A stretch of 64,000 bases of DNA from Glaciecola siphonariae (GTDB lineage Bacteria > Pseudomonadota > Gammaproteobacteria > Enterobacterales > Alteromonadaceae), in the NCBI RefSeq assembly GCF_042652645.1, contig NZ_JBHSGU010000001.1, positions 62,001 to 126,000 on the forward strand, given 5' to 3'. The notes beneath the pieces are model-generated. The model did not search any database. It was not told the DNA's origin and was given only the letters and a program-made list of their open reading frames with translations. Shown piece by piece: positions 58,266-64,000 of the stretch (position 1 is the stretch's first letter; every line of letters starts with the position of its first letter). Both the position numbers and the translations under genes were made by a program.

Positions 58266-60698
58266 ATGCTAAATATTGGTTCTGCCTTTCGTTGGCTCGT
58301 ATCGAAAGCGGTTGGTTGGTTAGTGTCGGTAAAAAGTGTCCCTGCAAATCTTGAAAAAGAATTGGGCATTGATAAAAGCAAACCCATTTTATATTTGTTG
58401 CAAACGGAGTCTTTTACAGACCAAGTTGCCCTTGAAAAGTCAACCAAAGCATTGGGATTGCCGAGCGTTTTTGAGCCTATTGAAATTGCCGGACAAGAAC
58501 GGAAAAGACGCTATTTTTTAACACGTCCACAAAGCCTTTTAACGCGCCGGGTGTCTAAGACATCGATTGAAGATGTTTTTACCGAGTACTTTCATCTGCA
58601 CCGCGAACACCCAGAAATCGATTTACAAATTCTGCCTGTGTTTATTTCGTGGGGTCGCTCGGCCGGAAAAGAAAAAAGCGGCTTTGCGCAGCTTTTTGCT
58701 AGCAAAGCCTCACCCAACTGGTTAAGAAAGTTATTTATTGTGTTGATATTTGGCCGCGATAACTTTGTTAGTTATTCGCCTGCGGTTTCTACCCGCCAAA
58801 TGTCGCAACTACACGGCAGCGACAAGCAAATTGCTCAGAAACTTGTACGCGTTGCCCGCACCCATTTTCAGCGCAAACGACAAACGCTTTCTGGCCCTAC
58901 ACTGCTCGAACGACAAACCTTATACAACTCAATTTTAGGCGCAAGCTCAGTAAAGAGCGCTATTAGCGATGAGGTGAAGCACAAAGCAATTAGTTACGAA
59001 AAGGGCCGAGAAGATGCGCTCGCATACATCAACGAAATTTCTGCTGACTATCGTGAAGGCTTAATTCGCATAGGCGACAGATTGCTCAAACGTGTATGGA
59101 ATAAAATTTACGATGGCATTGAAGTAGGTCATCCTGAACGTGTGCGTGAGCTTGCACAAAACGGCCATGAAATTATCTACGTACCCTGCCATCGCAGCCA
59201 CATGGACTATTTGTTACTCACCTATGTGATTTATCATGAAGGTTTAGTGACGCCGCACATTGCAGCGGGGATTAATCTCAACTTTTGGCCTGTCGGCGGT
59301 ATTTTGCGCCGCTGCGGCGCTTTTTACCTGCGCCGAAGCTTTGCCGGTAACAAACTTTATACCGCAGTATTTCGAGAGTATCTTGAGCTTCTGTTTAACA
59401 AAGGGTATTCGGTGAAGTACTTCCCCGAAGGCGGGCGCAGTCGCACCGGACGCTTACTTCCCCCTAAAACCGGCATGCTCGCCATGACGCTACAGGCGCT
59501 CGCAAAAGGCATTAACCGACCCGTTTCTATTGTACCGGTTTACATCGGTTATGAACACGTAATGGAAGTTAAAAGCTATATGAAGGAGCTTAAAGGGAAG
59601 TCTAAGAAAAAGGAGTCTCCCACCCAGGTATTTTCTGCCATTCGCAAGTTAAAAAATTACGGGCATGGCTTTGTTAACTTTGGCGAGCCCATTGCACTTA
59701 GTCAATTTTTAGATGAGTCGGTGAGCGACTGGCGCGAACAAAAAGCACTTGAAGACAAAAAACCAAAATGGCTCACACCAGTAGTAAACGCACTGGCCGA
59801 CAAAGTGATGACGCGCATCAACCGTGCCGCCGCGCTGAACGGAACGGCCATGGTAGCCTTATGTTTGCTCTCATCGAAAACGCAAATCATGAGTAAAAAG
59901 GCCTTGGTGCAAAGCATGAGCGATTATTTGGCCTTGTTTAACGATGTGCGCTACAGCGAAGACTGCACCTTGCCAAACGAGCCTGCTGCTGAACTTGTAG
60001 ACCGAACACTGGCGCTTAATCGCTTTGAACAAGGCGAAGACGCTTACGGTGCAATGGTATCGCCAAAAGACAGTAACGGGCTATTGTTGACCTTTTATCG
60101 CAACAACATCCTGCATATGTTTGCCCTACCATCGCTTATCATGGCGGCCGTGTTTGCGCATAAAAACCTAGAAAAGACGGCTCTTCAAGCCCTCGTTGCA
60201 ACGTTGTTCCCTTTGCTCAAGCGCGAGTTCTTTATGCATCAAAGCCTAGAAGAGGCTGCCAAATATATCGATGCGCTTATTGTCCATATGACCGACAAAG
60301 GACTGCTGATACAAAAAGATGATTGCCTTGCCCCACCACCGGCCACACACGAAAAGTTTCATTCATCGTGGTTGCTCAGCCGCGCCATGCAGGAAACCTG
60401 GCAGCGCTATGCCATTGTGCTTCATGTTTTAGAAAAAGAAAAAGTGATTGGGCGCTCGCAGCTTGAGAGACAAAGCCAGATTATTGCGGAAAGGCTGTCG
60501 GCACTTTTTGGGATGCATTCGCCTGAATTTTACGACAAAAACGTGCTCAGCAGCTTTGTTAATGCGCTGCGTGAAAACGAACACGTTAAGAACCAAGACG
60601 ACGGCAATTTTGCCTTTTCCCAAAGTAGCCTAGCGCTGAAAGAGGCTATTTTACCGCTTGTGTGGCCTGAAATCATTCAGCATCTTGAGCAAATTTAG
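58266..60698 (+). CDS. plsB: Glycerol-3-phosphate O-acyltransferase
   Basis: Inner-membrane enzyme that acylates sn-glycerol 3-phosphate, first step of phospholipid synthesis; 810 residues, like E. coli PlsB (807). Seen: catalytic H-x4-D in CHRSHMDYLLLTY near residues 308-320, the FPVGGILR-like FWPVGGILRRCGAFYLRRSF, the block VKYFPEGGRSRTGRLLPPKTGML (in parts) and VSIVPVYIGYEHVME. It is divergent from lexA; its stop overlaps the end of the convergent ilvA by 4 bases. Confidence 0.97.
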   Translation: MLNIGSAFRWLVSKAVGWLVSVKSVPANLEKELGIDKSKPILYLLQTESFTDQVALEKSTKALGLPSVFEPIEIAGQERKRRYFLTRPQSLLTRRVSKTSIEDVFTEYFHLHREHPEIDLQILPVFISWGRSAGKEKSGFAQLFASKASPNWLRKLFIVLIFGRDNFVSYSPAVSTRQMSQLHGSDKQIAQKLVRVARTHFQRKRQTLSGPTLLERQTLYNSILGASSVKSAISDEVKHKAISYEKGREDALAYINEISADYREGLIRIGDRLLKRVWNKIYDGIEVGHPERVRELAQNGHEIIYVPCHRSHMDYLLLTYVIYHEGLVTPHIAAGINLNFWPVGGILRRCGAFYLRRSFAGNKLYTAVFREYLELLFNKGYSVKYFPEGGRSRTGRLLPPKTGMLAMTLQALAKGINRPVSIVPVYIGYEHVMEVKSYMKELKGKSKKKESPTQVFSAIRKLKNYGHGFVNFGEPIALSQFLDESVSDWREQKALEDKKPKWLTPVVNALADKVMTRINRAAALNGTAMVALCLLSSKTQIMSKKALVQSMSDYLALFNDVRYSEDCTLPNEPAAELVDRTLALNRFEQGEDAYGAMVSPKDSNGLLLTFYRNNILHMFALPSLIMAAVFAHKNLEKTALQALVATLFPLLKREFFMHQSLEEAAKYIDALIVHMTDKGLLIQKDDCLAPPPATHEKFHSSWLLSRAMQETWQRYAIVLHVLEKEKVIGRSQLERQSQIIAERLSALFGMHSPEFYDKNVLSSFVNALRENEHVKNQDDGNFAFSQSSLALKEAILPLVWPEIIQHLEQI

Positions 60699-62323
60699 CC
60701 CTCGGCGGCCAAGAAAAACTGATAGGCAGGGTCGTCGGTATGCTCTTGTGCTGCGTAATCGAGCGCCGCTAAATGCTCATTAAACAGCGCCCTTTCACTA
60801 TCGCTAATATCGAAGCCGACCAATACTAAGCCTTGGGCGGCGCCATGATTGCGATAGTGAAACAGGGTAATATTCCACTGTTCACCAAGCGTATTTAAAA
60901 AGTGCATAAGCGCACCTGGGTACTCAGGGAAAGAAAACGAAAATAGCGTTTCGTTTAGGGCTGTTTGTGGTCTGCCGCCCACCATATGACGCACGTGAAG
61001 TTTGGCGAGTTCGTTATCGGATAAATCAAAACACTGATAGTTATTTTCTTGCAAGCGCTGCATTAAATTGGCAAATTCGATTCGCCCTTGTTTGAGCTTT
61101 ACCCCAACGAAAATATGCGCTTCGCTGTTGCTAGAATATCGGTAATTAAATTCTGATATATTTAACCCGCCTAAAGTGGCACAAAAGGCCTTGAACGCGC
61201 CCGTTTGCTCTTTTAGTTTTACTGCAAATACTGCCTCTTTTTGTTCTCCGAGCTCACAGCGTTCAGACACGTATCGTAAGGTATGAAAGTTAATATTCGC
61301 TCCGCACAAAATGCCGGCAATATTTGCGCCTTTAATATTGTGCTCCGCGCAGTATTTACGCATTGCCGCCACCGACAAGGCCCCGGCTGGCTCTGCAATG
61401 ACTCTGGTATCGTCAAAAATGTCTTTAATCGCTGTGCATATCTCATCGTTGGTGACCGTAACGACCTCATCTACATACAGCTGACACAAACGAAACGGCT
61501 CTTCACCAATGGTTTTAACCGCCACACCGTCGGCAAAAATTCCCACGCTCGGCAAAGTAACCGGGTGCCCTTCGGCAAGCGCAGCTTTCAAACAAGCTGA
61601 TTCTTCTGATTCTACCGCGACAATTCGTATATTTGGATTAATTTGCTTTGCATATACTGAAATCCCGGCCGCTAAGCCACCGCCACCAACGGCCACAAAC
61701 AAATACTGCAGATCGTGAATATGCTCAAGAATTTCTTTGCCAATGGTACCTTGACCGGCGATAACATCGGGGTGGTCAAATGGCGGGATCATCGTCATGC
61801 CGGTTTCAGCACAAATGGCCTTTGCCCGCTCACTGGCTTGGTCAAAACTGGTGCCATGCTGAACCACGCTTACCTGTTCTTGGCCAAACTGTTTAACCGC
61901 CTCCACCTTAATTTCGGGTGTTGTTTCCGGCATTACAATCACCGCTGGAATACCTAAACGTTTGGCGGCATAAGCTACGCCTTGCGCGTGGTTGCCAGCG
62001 GATGCCGCGACAACGCCAGCAGCTTGTTGAGCTTTTGAAAGCTGAGCGATGCAGTTATACGCCCCTCTTAGCTTAAATGATTTTACCGGCTGCTGGTCTT
62101 CGCGCTTAAGATACACCTGATTACCAAGCGTTTTTGACAAAGCCGGCATAACACAAAGCTCAGTGGCAATAGCAGCATCGTAAATAGGCGCCTGCAAAAT
62201 TTTGACTAAATAGTCTTGCTTGCTCAATACTGGCGCGCTTGAGGTCGCCGTAGCGCTAGTTACATTTTCAGCTTGGGTTTTAGCATGGTTTTGCTGCACT
62301 GGATAAGGCTCACTTGTGGTCAT
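60695..62323 (-). CDS. ilvA: Threonine ammonia-lyase, biosynthetic (threonine deaminase)
   Basis: PLP enzyme converting threonine to 2-oxobutanoate for isoleucine synthesis; 542 residues, longer than E. coli (514) because of about 30 extra N-terminal residues. Seen: PLP Lys84 in SFKLRGAYN, the glycine-rich VAVGGGGLAAG phosphate loop, and two C-terminal regulatory ACT-like domains (GAFKAFCATLGGLNISEFNYR in parts, ALMHFLNTLGEQWNITLFHYR in parts), so it is the isoleucine-sensitive form. It stands alone, not in an ilvGMEDA operon. Confidence 0.96.
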   Translation of the reverse strand: MTTSEPYPVQQNHAKTQAENVTSATATSSAPVLSKQDYLVKILQAPIYDAAIATELCVMPALSKTLGNQVYLKREDQQPVKSFKLRGAYNCIAQLSKAQQAAGVVAASAGNHAQGVAYAAKRLGIPAVIVMPETTPEIKVEAVKQFGQEQVSVVQHGTSFDQASERAKAICAETGMTMIPPFDHPDVIAGQGTIGKEILEHIHDLQYLFVAVGGGGLAAGISVYAKQINPNIRIVAVESEESACLKAALAEGHPVTLPSVGIFADGVAVKTIGEEPFRLCQLYVDEVVTVTNDEICTAIKDIFDDTRVIAEPAGALSVAAMRKYCAEHNIKGANIAGILCGANINFHTLRYVSERCELGEQKEAVFAVKLKEQTGAFKAFCATLGGLNISEFNYRYSSNSEAHIFVGVKLKQGRIEFANLMQRLQENNYQCFDLSDNELAKLHVRHMVGGRPQTALNETLFSFSFPEYPGALMHFLNTLGEQWNITLFHYRNHGAAQGLVLVGFDISDSERALFNEHLAALDYAAQEHTDDPAYQFFLAAEG

Positions 62324-62531
62324 TCGTTAGAGGTATTACAAAAAACTTCTCTTTCATCATCGCAAACATTGATTGGTGCGGGCAAGTGATTTTGAGGGTG
62401 AGTTAAGCAATGGGCGTTAAATTGCGATTTTATTATCGGCTCAGTCCATCCCTTTGGTCAGTTGTAAGCCTAGGCTTTAAATTAAATAATGAGCGCGTTG
62501 ATAAGCAACTCATGGATGAAAAAAGACAAGG

Positions 62532-64000
62532 ATGTCACTTTCTGTTGTATACACCCGCGCCAATATTGGCATAGACGCACCGCTTGTGACTATTGAGGTG
62601 CATTTGTCAAATGGCATGCCGGCCTTTCAGCTCGTTGGCTTGCCAGAAACGTCGGTAAAAGAGAGCCGCGACAGGGTGCGCAGCGCGTTAATCAATGCAG
62701 GTTTTGAATTTCCCAGTAAGCGCATTACGGTAAATATGGCACCGGCCGATTTACCTAAGGGTGGCGGTCGCTTTGATTTAGCGATAGCCATTGGCATTAT
62801 AGCGGCAAGCGAAGAGCTACCCGACACAGCCCTCGAGCCATACGAGTTTGTGGGTGAGCTAGCCCTTTCAGGTGAACTGCGTTCGATACAAGGGGCGCTA
62901 CCGATGGCATTTGCCGCTCGCAATTCCAATCGCCAGCTCATTTTACCTCTCAGCAACGCTAATGAAGCCGCATTAGTGACCAAAACCTCAGTACTGTGCG
63001 CCAGCACATTGTTTGATGTGTATCTTCATCTAACTGGTAAACAAGCTCTACCGGTGGCACAAACACAAAGCGAGAATTATCCGCCACCGAATTACGGCGA
63101 CTTAAACGAAATTATTGACCAACAGCATGCAAAGCGCGCGCTAGAAATTGCTGCAAGCGGCGCTCATAACATTTTATTTTTTGGCCCAGCAGGCACAGGT
63201 AAGAGCATGTTGGCAAGCAGACTGCTGTCAATTATGCCCGACCTAAGCGAAGAGGACGCCCTTGTCGTGTCGAGCATTCGCTCGGTGGTGGGTGAACCTA
63301 TTGATGCTAACAACTGGCGACAGCGCCCACTGCGCCAGCCACATCATTCAAGCTCGGCAGCTGCAATCGTCGGCGGCGGTACTTACCCAAAGCCGGGAGA
63401 AATTACACTCGCGCACAAGGGCGTGTTGTTCCTTGACGAGTTGCCTGAATTTGGTCGTCATGTGCTTGATGTGATGCGAGAGCCGCTTGAAACGGGGGAA
63501 ATTAACTTATCAAGAGCAGCGCATAAGGTTTGCTACCCTGCGGATTTTCAATTGGTTGCCGCAATGAACCCAAGTCCAACAGGGGATATTGACGACAAGC
63601 GCGCTAATCCCGACCAAATACTGCGCTATTTAAATCGTATATCAGGGCCATTGCTTGACCGCATCGACCTACAAGTAAACGTGCCGCGTGTGAATTTAGA
63701 AAAAACCCTGAGTCGGAGCGTGGCACCCAACGATGAATCCGATACGGGCAACGACAATCGGCAAGATGCTTCAGAGCATGGTCGTGGATCTAACCACGAG
63801 GCCATCTCCAAGCAAAGCGCTCACAGTAGCTCTGAATCTAGCAAAATCGTAAAACGCCGAGTTGAGACTGCACATGCACTGCAGCTTGCTCGTCAAGGCG
63901 TGCTCAACAGTGCATTAAGCAATCAACAAATCAACATCCACTGCAGCTTAACGCCCAGCAATCAGCGCTTTATCACGCAAGCAATTGACGCGCTTGGACT
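62532..64000 (+). CDS. comM: ComM/YifB family Mg-chelatase-like ATPase (3' end outside window)
   Basis: AAA+ helicase; ComM promotes branch migration during natural transformation in relatives. 489 residues are inside the window. Seen: MSLSVVYTRANIGIDAPLVTIEVH (in parts), the N-terminal LonC-like domain ending at SLAL/ALSGELRSIQGAL, the Walker A GPAGTGKS near residue 218-225, Walker B GVLFLDELPEF near 300, and AAMNPSPTG. The conserved Cys after NPSPTG in E. coli is absent. An acidic, Ser/Asp/His-rich insert of about 40 residues lies near residues 395-434 before KRRVETAHALQLARQ. ATG 62532 matches the family start, though its AAGG lies directly against the ATG. Confidence 0.94.
   Translation, partial: MSLSVVYTRANIGIDAPLVTIEVHLSNGMPAFQLVGLPETSVKESRDRVRSALINAGFEFPSKRITVNMAPADLPKGGGRFDLAIAIGIIAASEELPDTALEPYEFVGELALSGELRSIQGALPMAFAARNSNRQLILPLSNANEAALVTKTSVLCASTLFDVYLHLTGKQALPVAQTQSENYPPPNYGDLNEIIDQQHAKRALEIAASGAHNILFFGPAGTGKSMLASRLLSIMPDLSEEDALVVSSIRSVVGEPIDANNWRQRPLRQPHHSSSAAAIVGGGTYPKPGEITLAHKGVLFLDELPEFGRHVLDVMREPLETGEINLSRAAHKVCYPADFQLVAAMNPSPTGDIDDKRANPDQILRYLNRISGPLLDRIDLQVNVPRVNLEKTLSRSVAPNDESDTGNDNRQDASEHGRGSNHEAISKQSAHSSSESSKIVKRRVETAHALQLARQGVLNSALSNQQINIHCSLTPSNQRFITQAIDALG

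Overview
The window is chromosomal DNA from a marine-type gammaproteobacterium, most probably of the Alteromonadales (Alteromonas/Glaciecola-like). The protein families, the gene order shared with the E. coli 72-76 min region (prmA-dusB-fis, ompR-envZ, hslR-hslO, gsp cluster, nudE-yrfG, yheSTUV-slyX-fkpA, greB-tex, bioH-gntX-nfuA) and the aa3 oxidase cluster point there; genus is an inference. I saw no rRNA, tRNA, CRISPR array or prophage. Coding density is high. The one recognisable mobile-element gene is a REP-associated tyrosine transposase.

Layout. 1-2.0 kb: 3' part of accC and two small unknown genes. 2.2-4.6 kb: prmA, dusB-fis. 4.8-7.7 kb: purH-purD, the last steps to IMP and the GAR synthetase step. 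7.7-8.7 kb: transposase. 9-12 kb: prkB-like kinase, ompR-envZ. 12.2-13.5 kb: heat-shock hslR-hslO. 13.7-25.5 kb: a complete type II secretion operon gspC to gspN, without a prepilin peptidase. 25.6-28.9 kb: nucleotide housekeeping (yjjX, yrfG, nudE, cysQ) and a periplasmic YceI protein. 29-35.2 kb: yheU-yheT-TIGR02444-yheS, yheV, slyX, a WD40 lipoprotein, fkpA. 35.4-39.6 kb: greB, tex, a SprA-like metalloprotease-like protein and a small motility-like protein. 39.7-48.1 kb: bioH, gntX, an M14 carboxypeptidase, nfuA, a MATE transporter, a polysaccharide deacetylase and a GNAT enzyme. 48.1-56.9 kb: a full cytochrome c oxidase locus with heme A synthesis and copper assembly genes. 57.5-64 kb: lexA/plsB, ilvA and the 5' part of comM.

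The most striking feature is a short repeat, consensus CGAGGACAC(T/C)CAA followed mostly by C or A. I located 28 copies by eye: 15 exact GAGGACACTCAA, 5 exact GAGGACACCCAA, 8 with one mismatch, plus a few degenerate ones. An exact 12-mer is expected about 0.008 times in this window by simple arithmetic on equal base frequencies. It occurs in both orientations, between genes and inside them, translated in several reading frames (EDTQ, RTPN/RTLK, GHSN, LSVL, VECPR). It supplies the Shine-Dalgarno of purD and hslR, forms the C-terminus of hslO, pads the GspJ prepilin leader with three copies, and builds a four-unit low-complexity loop in the MATE transporter. No copy was found between about 45.4 and 64 kb. 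The pattern resembles DNA-uptake sequences (Neisseria DUS, Pasteurellaceae USS) more than any regulatory site, but it forms unusual local clusters of 2-4 copies about 23-60 bp apart. A second unexplained element is a 114-bp palindromic intergenic unit at 51378-51491 with 31-bp perfect inverted arms.

Regulation that can be read directly: a LexA box and promoter in front of lexA, an IscR type-1-like site in front of nfuA, a sigma70-type promoter in front of ompR, and several rho-independent terminators.
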